A stretch of 11,315 nucleotides of DNA, taken from positions 1 to 11,315 of the forward strand of contig NZ_JAGYZD010000032.1 in the NCBI RefSeq assembly GCF_018371055.1, given 5' to 3'. The notes under the pieces were generated by a model. It was not told the DNA's origin and ran no database searches. It saw nothing but the letters and a program-made list of their open reading frames with translations. Shown here piece after piece: positions 6,052-11,315 of this stretch (positions within the stretch are counted from its first letter, which is position 1; the number at the start of each line of letters is the position of its first letter). This DNA is from Finegoldia magna (GTDB lineage: Bacteria > Bacillota > Clostridia > Tissierellales > Peptoniphilaceae). A program made the translations under genes and the position numbers.

Positions 6052-6909
6052 ATGGACATTAATAATATAAACTGGTATCCAGGGCACATGAAAAAAGCTA
6101 TTGACAAGATAAAAGAAAACATGAAACTTGTCGACATAGTTTTGGTTCTTGTGGATAGCAGAATTGTAAGATCATCCATGAATCCAGTTATAGAAGATAT
6201 CTTAAAGGATAAGCCGCAATTGATTTTATTGAACAAGATGGACATGGCAGATCCTAAAATTACACAAAACTGGATTAATTATTTTGCAAAGAAAAATATA
6301 ACAGCACTTCCAATTGATAGCAAAAACGGTAAAAATTTGGATAAAATTGAGCCAACAGCTAAAAAGATTTTAGAAGATGTACTTGCTAATAGAAAAGACA
6401 AAAACATAAAATCAGAAATTATTAGAATGATGATAGTTGGTATTCCAAATGTTGGAAAATCTACTATAATCAACAAATTATCCAACAGACAATCTGCCAA
6501 AACAGGAAACACTCCAGGTGTTACAAGGACTAATCAGTGGATTAGAATAAAAGGTAAGATGGAATTGTTGGATACACCAGGTGTTTTGTGGCCAAAATTC
6601 GAAGATAATGAAATTGGCCTGAATTTGGCATTTACTGGGGCTATCAAAGATGAAATTTTGGATGAAGAAAACTTAGCGTACAAGCTCATCGAGAAACTAA
6701 TGAGTATTGATCCACAAATTTTAGAAAAAAGATATTCGATTGATACACAAAACAAGGAAACAATCGAAATAATGGATGATATTGCTATAAGACGTGGCTG
6801 TTTGTTAAAAGGAAAAAATATTGATTATTCTAAAGTTTCATCAATAGTTATAGATGAATTTAGAAAAACAAAGTTAGGAAGAATTTCATTAGAAGATGTT
6901 TGCGATTGA
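6052..6909 (+). CDS. rbgA: Ribosome biogenesis GTPase RbgA (YlqF)
   Basis: RbgA is a GTPase needed late in assembly of the 50S subunit in Firmicutes; in B. subtilis its loss leaves a 45S intermediate. The 285-residue protein has the circularly permuted GTPase order. After the N-terminal INWYPGHMKKA (6-16) come G4 NKMD (61-64) and a G5-like SKNG (90-93). G1 GIPNVGKS (130-137), the G2 region TPGVTRTNQW (154-163) and G3 DTPG (174-177) follow. The C-terminal helical domain (about 195-285) is the RNA-binding part in the family. GGAAAGGA at 6038-6045 is 6 bases before the ATG. It lies directly behind the rplS terminator with no visible promoter of its own, and its end overlaps rnhB by 14 bases. Confidence 0.96.
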   Translation: MDINNINWYPGHMKKAIDKIKENMKLVDIVLVLVDSRIVRSSMNPVIEDILKDKPQLILLNKMDMADPKITQNWINYFAKKNITALPIDSKNGKNLDKIEPTAKKILEDVLANRKDKNIKSEIIRMMIVGIPNVGKSTIINKLSNRQSAKTGNTPGVTRTNQWIRIKGKMELLDTPGVLWPKFEDNEIGLNLAFTGAIKDEILDEENLAYKLIEKLMSIDPQILEKRYSIDTQNKETIEIMDDIAIRRGCLLKGKNIDYSKVSSIVIDEFRKTKLGRISLEDVCD

Positions 6910-7519
6910 TTATAACGAATTTGGGGAAGAATTAATTTGTGGCGTAGATGAAGTTGGAAGAGGACCATTAGCAGGTCCTGTTGTGACATGTGCAATTATT
7001 ATGCCTAAAAATTGTGAGATAATAGAAGGAGTCACTGACTCAAAAAAGCTTTCTGAAAAAAAGAGAATTAAATTCAAGGATATGATTTTGGATCAAGCTT
7101 TGGCATACAGTGTAAATTTTGTGGATCAAAGTGTGGTTGATGAGATTAACATCAAGCAAGCCACGAGATTATCTATGAAAAGAGCTGTAGAAAGTCTGAA
7201 AACAAAGGACAATAAATTCATAAAACCTGATTTGATTGTAATTGATGCAGAAATTATTGACACAGATATTAAACAAATGTCATTTGTCAAAGGTGACGAA
7301 AAATTATATCCGATTTCTTGTGCATCAATTGTAGCAAAGGTTATAAGAGATGAGTACATGAAGGATATGGCTACTATCTATCCACAATACGGTTTTGAAA
7401 AACACAAGGGATATGGAACTAAATTTCACAGAGAAATGATACTTGAATATGGAGAGTGTCCGCTTCATAGAAAAACTTTTTTGAGGAAATTATATGAAAA
7501 TGGAAAAAAACCGAGGTAA
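6896..7519 (+). CDS. rnhB: Ribonuclease HII
   Basis: RNase HII cleaves the RNA strand of RNA-DNA hybrids and starts removal of single ribonucleotides misincorporated in DNA. The 207-residue protein carries the four expected acidic residues: Asp18 and Glu19 in CGVDEVGRGPLAGPVV, Asp117 in VIDAEI, and Asp134 in VKGDEK. Later blocks are CASIVAKVIRDEYM (142-155), YGFEKHKGYGTKFH and CPLHRKTF. The ATG at 6896 is the only usable start: an in-frame TAG lies just upstream at 6890-6892 and no other start codon precedes the conserved core. The site before it is poor. AGGAAG at 6876-6881 is 14 bases away, so translation probably depends on ribosomes finishing rbgA, which it overlaps by 14 bases. It overlaps yraN by 26 bases. 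Confidence 0.96.
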   Translation: MFAIDYNEFGEELICGVDEVGRGPLAGPVVTCAIIMPKNCEIIEGVTDSKKLSEKKRIKFKDMILDQALAYSVNFVDQSVVDEINIKQATRLSMKRAVESLKTKDNKFIKPDLIVIDAEIIDTDIKQMSFVKGDEKLYPISCASIVAKVIRDEYMKDMATIYPQYGFEKHKGYGTKFHREMILEYGECPLHRKTFLRKLYENGKKPR

Positions 7520-7841
7520 ATTTGCCGAGGATTACGCTTGTGAATATTTAATAGAAAAAGGTTACGAAATTATTGACAGGAATTATTCCGAGAGAATTGG
7601 GGAACTAGACATAGTTTGCACTTACGAAAATTATTTGGTCATAGTTGAAGTAAAAGCAAGGACTGATGATAAGTTCGGCGCTCCTTCTGATTTTGTAACT
7701 TTTGGGAAACAAGACAGAATAAGAAAAACAACAGAAATTTATATCGACAAAAATGATTTGTACGATTATCAGCCTAGATTTGATGTGATAGAAATTTATT
7801 TGGATAATTTCAAATTAAATCACTATATTGACGCATTTTAA
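7494..7841 (+). CDS. yraN: YraN-family (UPF0102) endonuclease-like protein
   Basis: This protein family has a restriction-endonuclease-like fold; its cellular role is not established. The 115 residues show the N-terminal GKFAEDYACEYLIEKGYEIIDRNY and a nuclease-type D-ExK pattern: Asp39 in GELDIV (36-41), then Glu52 and Lys54 in VEVKAR (51-56). The segment RFDVIEI (95-101) is also typical. GAGG at 7483-7486 within rnhB is 7 bases before the ATG at 7494; a second in-frame ATG at 7500 is possible. It overlaps rnhB by 26 bases and closes the rbgA-rnhB-yraN set. Neighbouring yraN and rnhB are common in Firmicutes. No terminator follows, and the next promoter begins 2 bases after the stop. Confidence 0.9.
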   Translation: MKMEKNRGKFAEDYACEYLIEKGYEIIDRNYSERIGELDIVCTYENYLVIVEVKARTDDKFGAPSDFVTFGKQDRIRKTTEIYIDKNDLYDYQPRFDVIEIYLDNFKLNHYIDAF

Positions 7842-7843
7842 TA

Positions 7844-7872
7844 TTGACAATGGGCTAGTATTTTTATATAAT
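7844..7872 (+). promoter_or_regulatory. Perfect consensus promoter of the mog gene
   Basis: TTGACA (7844-7849), a 17-base spacer and TATAAT (7867-7872) match consensus exactly. Transcription is predicted to start near 7879, about 35 bases before the ATG. Aligned without gaps to the ylxM promoter from 2183, 39 of 54 positions agree, including the whole TTTATATAATAT block. Confidence 0.93.
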
Positions 7873-7878
7873 ATCAAG

Positions 7879-7897
7879 GTCAAGCAAATATATTGAC
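7879..7897 (+). promoter_or_regulatory. Dyad GTCAA-N9-TTGAC at the mog transcription start
   Basis: GTCAA (7879-7883) and TTGAC (7893-7897) have a 9-base centre and lie 6 bases after the -10 box. This is the same element, spacing and position as at 2218-2236. The second arm also resembles a -35 box, but no matching -10 follows before the gene. Confidence 0.55.
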
Positions 7898-7913
7898 ACA
7901 AAGAGGTTTTAAT

Positions 7914-8402
7914 ATGTATAAAGTAGCAGTGCTTACAGTATCAGACAAGGGTTCTCAAGGAAAAAGAGAAGATTTAAGTGGTAAAAAAATTATAGAAATT
8001 ATCGAAAAAAACGGCTATAAATTAGAAAAATATGATATTGTAGCAGATGAAAAAGAACTTATAAAAGAAAAATTAATCGAGTATTCCAATGAAAATATTG
8101 AGTTGATTTTGACTACGGGTGGAACTGGATTTTCAAAAAGAGATGTAACTCCTGAGGCTACATTAGAAGTTTCAGAAAAACTTTGTTTGGGAATTAGTGA
8201 AGCGATTAGAAATTATTCGATGACTATTACAAAAAGAGCAATGCTTTCAAGAGCTGTTTCAGTTATTAGAAAAAACTCCCTCATAATAAATATGCCGGGT
8301 AGTCCTAAGGCTGTTGAAGAAAGTTTGGAATACATAATTGATACGTTAGATCACGCTTTGAAAATTTTACAAGGCGATGCATCAGAATGTGCGAGAAAAT
8401 AG
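7914..8402 (+). CDS. mog: MogA/MoaB-family molybdenum cofactor protein
   Basis: Proteins of this family bind molybdopterin; MogA adenylylates it before molybdate insertion. The 162-residue protein has the family fold markers: N-terminal AVLTVSDKGSQGKREDLSG, the molybdopterin/nucleotide loop TTGGTGFSKRDVTPEAT (68-84), and NMPGSPKAVEESL (126-138). MogA and MoaB cannot be separated confidently from sequence alone. The ATG at 7914 is chosen because AAGAGG at 7901-7906 is 7 bases upstream; a TTG at 7893 lies before that site, inside the dyad. No other molybdenum cofactor gene is visible, so the gene stands alone behind its own promoter. No terminator separates it from efp, so some transcripts may continue. 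Confidence 0.88.
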   Translation: MYKVAVLTVSDKGSQGKREDLSGKKIIEIIEKNGYKLEKYDIVADEKELIKEKLIEYSNENIELILTTGGTGFSKRDVTPEATLEVSEKLCLGISEAIRNYSMTITKRAMLSRAVSVIRKNSLIINMPGSPKAVEESLEYIIDTLDHALKILQGDASECARK

Positions 8403-8431
8403 TTGTTCATAATTAATTAGTAATGTATAAT
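8403..8431 (+). promoter_or_regulatory. Promoter of efp
   Basis: TTGTTC (8403-8408), a 17-base spacer and TATAAT (8426-8431) form a good promoter whose -35 box begins right after the mog stop. The predicted start is near 8438, giving a leader of about 22 bases. The dyad seen at the ylxM and mog promoters is absent. Confidence 0.75.
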
Positions 8432-8459
8432 ATATGATAGATAATTGTAGGAGGTATAT

Positions 8460-9017
8460 ATGATACAAGCAGGAGATTTTAGAAAAGGCACAACTTTTGA
8501 AATGGATGGAGATGTATGGCAAATTATAGATTTCCAACACGTTAAACCAGGAAAAGGTGCAGCTTTTGTAAGAACAAAAATCAGATCAGTTATGACTGGT
8601 TCAAACAGAGACATGACATTCAATCCTAACGAAAAATATGAAGAAGCTAGAATTGAAACAAGAGAAATGCAATACTTATACAACGATGGAACTTTATATT
8701 ATTTCATGGACCCAGAATCTTATGAACAATTACCAATTGATAAAGTTAGTGTTGAAGAAGCTATTCTTTATATAAAGGAAAATGATATGGCAACAATCAA
8801 ATTTTTCAAAGGTAAAGCATTCCAAGTTTCTCCGCCAAACTTTGTTGAGTTAGAAATCACTCAAACAGAACCTGGTATTAAAGGTAACACTGCAACAGGA
8901 GCTACAAAACCAGCTACTGTAGAAACAGGCGCTACAGTTAACGTACCTTTATTTGTAAACGAAGGAGATAAAATCAAGATAGATACAAGAACTGGAGAAT
9001 ATTTGTCAAGAGTTTAG
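8460..9017 (+). CDS. efp: Translation elongation factor P
   Basis: EF-P binds between the P and E sites of the ribosome and relieves stalling at consecutive prolines. The 185 residues are full length with three beta-barrel domains (about 1-62, 66-127 and 130-185). The tip of domain I is [10 protein letters not shown] with Lys32, the residue that carries 5-aminopentanol in B. subtilis EF-P; the Arg-type tip of some proteobacteria is absent. The conserved C-terminal block [12 protein letters not shown] is present. TAGGAGGT at 8448-8455 is 4 bases before the ATG. It has its own promoter and sits between mog and rpmG. No genes of the E. coli-type lysylation pathway (epmA, epmB) are in the window. 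Confidence 0.97.
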   Translation: MIQAGDFRKGTTFEMDGDVWQIIDFQHVKPGKGAAFVRTKIRSVMTGSNRDMTFNPNEKYEEARIETREMQYLYNDGTLYYFMDPESYEQLPIDKVSVEEAILYIKENDMATIKFFKGKAFQVSPPNFVELEITQTEPGIKGNTATGATKPATVETGATVNVPLFVNEGDKIKIDTRTGEYLSRV

Positions 9018-9023
9018 TATTTA

Positions 9024-9052
9024 TTGACTTTTCAACGCGTTTATGATAAAGT
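9024..9052 (+). promoter_or_regulatory. Promoter of the rpmG-secE-nusG-rplK-rplA run
   Basis: TTGACT (9024-9029) is followed after 17 bases by TAAAGT (9047-9052), preceded by TG at 9044-9045 to give an extended -10. Alternative -10 readings (GATAAA, TATGAT) have worse spacing. The predicted start is near 9059, at the base of a small hairpin: TGGA/TCCA around a TTTTG loop, 9060-9072. Confidence 0.7.
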
Positions 9053-9093
9053 AGTACGGTGGATTTTGTCCATACTAATAGAGGAGGTCTAAT

Positions 9094-9243
9094 ATGAGAG
9101 ATAAAGTAATTTTAGAATGTACTGAATGCAAGAGCAGAAATTACACTACTAAAAAGAATAAAAAACTTCACCCTGATAGAGTGGAAACTAACAAGTATTG
9201 TAAATTCTGTAAAAAGCACACTCTACACAAGGAAACAAGATAG
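9094..9243 (+). CDS. rpmG: 50S ribosomal protein bL33, zinc-binding form
   Basis: bL33 is a small protein near the E site of the 50S subunit. The 49-residue protein starts [20 protein letters not shown] and ends HTLHKETR. Two CxxC pairs (Cys9/Cys12 and Cys36/Cys39) make it the zinc-binding C+ type rather than the cysteine-free paralogue found in many Firmicutes. GAGGAGGT at 9081-9088 lies 5 bases before the ATG. It heads the rpmG-secE-nusG run, a standard arrangement in Firmicutes, and its TAG stop overlaps the ribosome binding site of secE. No tRNA gene is present between rpmG and secE, where some relatives carry tRNA-Trp. Confidence 0.97.
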   Translation: MRDKVILECTECKSRNYTTKKNKKLHPDRVETNKYCKFCKKHTLHKETR

Positions 9244-9252
9244 GAGGAGCTT

Positions 9253-9471
9253 ATGGCAGCGAAAAATACGCAAAATTCTAATCAAAAATCAGCCCAAAAA
9301 AATCAAGGATTTTTGAAAGGCGTGAAGACTGAATGGAATAAAATTGTCTGGCCGACACCAAAGGAAACTTTAGAATACTCAATAGTAGTAGTTATAATTT
9401 CCTTTATAGTTGCATTAATCGTATACGGATTAGATACTGTGTTCCAACGTTTAATTGGACTATTTATTTAG
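9253..9471 (+). CDS. secE: Preprotein translocase subunit SecE
   Basis: SecE clamps the SecY channel in the membrane. This is the short, single-span type at 72 residues. A hydrophilic N-terminus (1-22) rich in Asn, Gln and Lys precedes the conserved amphipathic segment EWNKIVWPTPKET (27-39). One membrane helix follows at about 42-61 and a short C-terminal end. AGGAGG at 9242-9247 overlaps the rpmG stop and is 5 bases from the ATG. Its place between rpmG and nusG is conserved across bacteria, although its working partner secY lies elsewhere. Confidence 0.96.
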   Translation: MAAKNTQNSNQKSAQKNQGFLKGVKTEWNKIVWPTPKETLEYSIVVVIISFIVALIVYGLDTVFQRLIGLFI

Positions 9472-9489
9472 AAAGGAACAGTATCCACA

Positions 9490-10071
9490 ATGACCGAAAA
9501 AAATAACACATTTATTGAAAATGCAACTGAAGATTTTAAGGAACGTGCCAAAGAGGGAAAATGGTATGTAGTACATACTTACTCTGGACACGAAGGTAAA
9601 GTAAAAGTTAATATTGAAAAAATGGTAGAAAATCGTGGTTATATCGACAATATATTTGAAGTAGTAGTACCTACTGAAGAATATGTTTCAGAGGTCGGTG
9701 GAGCTAAAAAGTTAAAAGAAAGAAAGATCTTCCCCGGTTATGTTTTCGTTAAGATGACAATTACCGATGTCTCATGGTATTTAGTTAGAAATACCAGAGG
9801 TGTTACAGGATTTGTAGGACCAGAATCCAAACCTGTAGCAGTTAGTGAAAAGGAAATCCAAAAATTCGCTCTTAAAAATCAATCTTACTCTAAAAAAGAA
9901 ATTGATGTTAATGTGGGAGACAATGTGAATATTGTTTCTGGAGCATTTAGCGATCAAGTAGGTATTATTGAAGAAATAAATACTGAAAAAGCTATCTGTA
10001 AAGTTTTAATTTCCTTGTTCGGCAGAGACACATCTGTTGAAATTAGCTTTGATGATATCGAAAAAATATAA
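9490..10071 (+). CDS. nusG: Transcription antitermination/elongation factor NusG
   Basis: NusG binds RNA polymerase through its NGN domain and contacts Rho or ribosomal protein S10 through its KOW domain. In Firmicutes it also promotes pausing. The 193-residue protein has an acidic/polar N-terminal extension of about 22 residues before WYVVHTYSGHEGKVK (25-39). The NGN domain runs to about 125 with KIFPGYVFVKM (79-89) and VRNTRGVTGFVGP (99-111). The KOW domain (about 141-193) ends in LFGRDTSVEISFDDIEKI. The start is fixed because upstream in-frame codons run to the secE stop with no start codon. The ribosome binding site is unusual: AAAGGA at 9472-9477 is 12 bases from the ATG, longer than elsewhere in this window. 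Confidence 0.96.
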   Translation: MTEKNNTFIENATEDFKERAKEGKWYVVHTYSGHEGKVKVNIEKMVENRGYIDNIFEVVVPTEEYVSEVGGAKKLKERKIFPGYVFVKMTITDVSWYLVRNTRGVTGFVGPESKPVAVSEKEIQKFALKNQSYSKKEIDVNVGDNVNIVSGAFSDQVGIIEEINTEKAICKVLISLFGRDTSVEISFDDIEKI

Positions 10072-10111
10072 ATTTGAATATAAGTTATTTAATTAATTTC
10101 ATATAGATCGA

Positions 10112-10138
10112 TGTGGGAGGTTAGCCCCGATAACCACA
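10112..10138 (+). promoter_or_regulatory. L1-binding-like hairpin in the rplK leader
   Basis: TGTGG (10112-10116) pairs with CCACA (10134-10138) around an asymmetric loop. The loop has GA on the 5' side and GATAA on the 3' side, with a short inner GG/CC helix. The GTGGGAGG...AACCAC pattern resembles helix 76-77 of 23S rRNA, the binding site of ribosomal protein L1. L1 is known in bacteria to repress the L11-L1 operon by binding an mRNA copy of that site. Structure is seen; binding is inferred. Confidence 0.7.
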
Positions 10139-10159
10139 ATAGTTTAAGGAGGAACTAAT

Positions 10160-10585
10160 ATGGCTAAAAAAGTACAAGCAATAGTAAAGTTACAAATTCC
10201 TGCAGGTAAAGCAACACCTGCACCACCAGTAGGTACAGCACTTGGACCTCACGGTGTTAATATAATGCAATTTACAAAAGAGTTTAATGCAAAAACTCAA
10301 GACCAAATGGGAATGATTATTCCAGTTGTTATGACTGTATACCAAGATAGATCATTCACATTTATAACAAAAACTCCACCAGCACCAGTTCTTATTAAAA
10401 AAGAATTAGGATTAAATTCTGCTTCAGGAGAACCTAATAAAACTAAAGTTGGACAATTAACTAAAGAACAAGTTAAGAAAATTGCTGAAATTAAAATGCC
10501 TGACTTAAATGCAGCAAACTTAGAATCTGCTATGAGTATGATTAAAGGTACAGCAAGAAGTATGGGAGTTACAGTAGAAGAATAG
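10160..10585 (+). CDS. rplK: 50S ribosomal protein uL11
   Basis: uL11 forms the base of the L7/L12 stalk with 23S rRNA and takes part in factor binding and the stringent response. The 141 residues are full length. The N-terminal domain has [20 protein letters not shown] and [15 protein letters not shown]. The linker is around [14 protein letters not shown], and the C-terminal RNA-binding domain includes [20 protein letters not shown] and a closing [25 protein letters not shown] at 10146-10152 is 7 bases before the ATG. The gene lies between two hairpins that resemble L1-binding sites; the G of its TAG stop is the first base of the second stem. No convincing promoter was found between nusG and rplK, so it is probably transcribed from 9024. 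Confidence 0.98.
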
Positions 10586-10611
10586 TGGGAGATTTAGTTC
10601 GTTAGAACCAC
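10585..10611 (+). promoter_or_regulatory. Second L1-binding-like hairpin, between rplK and rplA
   Basis: GTGG (10585-10588) pairs with CCAC (10608-10611). The 5' internal side is GA, followed by a short GA/TC inner helix with a six-base loop, and the 3' internal side is rich in A. The plan matches the hairpin before rplK, while the inner pairs differ (GG/CC there, GA/TC here), which fits selection for structure. It ends two bases before the rplA ribosome binding site. Confidence 0.65.
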
Positions 10612-10623
10612 AAGGAGGATTAT

Positions 10624-11315
10624 ATGGCAAAAAAAGGTAAAAAATATCAAGAAAGTGCAAAATTAATTGATAGAACAGTTGAATATAAATTAGACGAAGC
10701 AAGTAAATTAGTTGTTGAAACTGCTAAAGCTAAATTTGACGAATCAGTAGAATTACACGCAAAATTAGGTGTAGATAGTAGACACGCTGACCAACAAGTT
10801 CGTGGTACTATCGTACTTCCTCATGGTACAGGTAAAGACCAAAAGGTAGCTGTATTTGCAAAAGGTGAAAAAGCTGAAGAAGCAAAAGCTGCAGGAGCAG
10901 ATTTTGTAGGAGCAGAAGATTTAGCAGAAAAAATCCAAAAAGAAGGTTGGTTAGGATTTGATGTTGCAGTAGCTACTCCAGACATGATGGGTGTAGTAGG
11001 TAGAATTGGTAGAATCTTAGGACCTCAAGGTTTAATGCCAAACCCTAAAGCTGGTACAGTAACTATGGATGTTACAAGTGCAATCAAAGAAATCAAAGCT
11101 GGTAAAGTTGAATATAGAACTGACAAGAGCAATATTATTCACGTTCCAGTTGGTAAAGTTTCTTTCGGAGAAGAAAAAATTGCTGAAAACATCAATGCGT
11201 TAATGCAAGCAATATTGAAAGCAAAACCAGCTTCATCAAAAGGTAAATATATTAGATCTTTAACAATTGCTTCAACAATGGGCCCTGGAATCAAGGTTAA
11301 TCCATTACAATTTGC
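10624..11315 (+). CDS. rplA: 50S ribosomal protein uL1, nearly complete (cut by the window end)
   Basis: uL1 builds the L1 stalk that moves deacylated tRNA out of the E site, and it acts as translational repressor of its own operon in bacteria. About 230 codons are visible, close to the full family length, and no stop is reached. Diagnostic parts are the opening [16 protein letters not shown], the [16 protein letters not shown] region, and the signature [20 protein letters not shown] at about residues 126-145. The C-terminal [16 protein letters not shown] is also present. AGGAGG at 10613-10618 is 5 bases before the ATG and abuts the second L1-like hairpin. The next genes in this order are usually rplJ and rplL, outside the window. 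Confidence 0.97.
   Translation, partial: MAKKGKKYQESAKLIDRTVEYKLDEASKLVVETAKAKFDESVELHAKLGVDSRHADQQVRGTIVLPHGTGKDQKVAVFAKGEKAEEAKAAGADFVGAEDLAEKIQKEGWLGFDVAVATPDMMGVVGRIGRILGPQGLMPNPKAGTVTMDVTSAIKEIKAGKVEYRTDKSNIIHVPVGKVSFGEEKIAENINALMQAILKAKPASSKGKYIRSLTIASTMGPGIKVNPLQF

Noticed and set aside
9005..9028. GTCAA...TTGAC pair at the efp-rpmG junction
   Set aside because: The spacing is 14 bases, the left arm is in efp codons and the right arm is the rpmG -35 box. Position and geometry do not match the ylxM and mog sites.
9017..9094. Possible tRNA gene near rpmG, as in some relatives
   Set aside because: The 76-base gap has no cloverleaf, TTCGA loop or acceptor pairing and is filled by the promoter and leader of rpmG.
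10074..10110. Possible rplK promoter (TTGAAT with TATAGA)
   Set aside because: The spacer would be 22 bases, and the sequence 17 bases downstream (TTTCAT) is not a -10. AT-richness alone explains the resemblance.
1..11315. Mobile elements, CRISPR arrays, prophage or defence genes
   Set aside because: No transposase or integrase frames, no spaced direct repeats, no long inverted repeats with target duplications, and no shift in composition were seen.

Overview
The window is a dense, AT-rich stretch of housekeeping genes. Every supported gene is on the + strand. Arginine is mostly AGA, Shine-Dalgarno (SD) sites are strong, and three genes start on the last base of the previous stop codon. The order ylxM-ffh-rpsP-khpA-rimM-trmD-rplS-rbgA-rnhB-yraN and rpmG-secE-nusG-rplK-rplA is typical of low-GC Firmicutes. 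With aspartase and a MogA-type protein, it suggests an anaerobic Clostridia/Tissierellia-type organism such as Finegoldia or a relative. That placement is inference from gene order and protein style, not from a search.

Layout. (1) 1-717: the 3' part of an aspartate ammonia-lyase gene, closed by a strong intrinsic terminator. (2) 734-2171: a small unrecognised membrane protein gene, then gpsA (glycerol-3-phosphate dehydrogenase), then a second clear terminator. (3) 2183-6033: a perfect consensus promoter drives the SRP/translation operon: ylxM, ffh, rpsP (bS16), khpA, rimM, trmD and rplS (bL19), ending in a hairpin plus T-run. (4) 6052-7841: rbgA, rnhB and yraN overlap each other and have no visible promoter of their own, so they probably depend on read-through of that hairpin. 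(5) 7844-8402: a mogA/moaB-family gene behind a second perfect promoter. (6) 8403-9017: efp with its own promoter. (7) 9024 to the end: rpmG (bL33), secE, nusG, rplK (uL11) and rplA (uL1, cut by the window edge).

Most of these genes serve protein synthesis and export: ribosomal proteins (bS16, bL19, bL33, uL11, uL1), ribosome assembly (RimM, RbgA), tRNA m1G37 methylation (TrmD), relief of proline stalling (EF-P), and membrane targeting and translocation (Ffh, SecE). NusG links transcription with translation.

I do not see a new multi-gene system, mobile element, CRISPR array, prophage or defence island. The signals worth a second look are small. The ylxM and mog promoters share an identically placed dyad, GTCAA-N9-TTGAC, at the predicted transcription start. 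TrmD has Gln where the catalytic Asp/Glu is expected. Two hairpins resembling the 23S rRNA L1-binding site sit before rplK and before rplA. The rplS-rbgA hairpin leaves no room for a new promoter.
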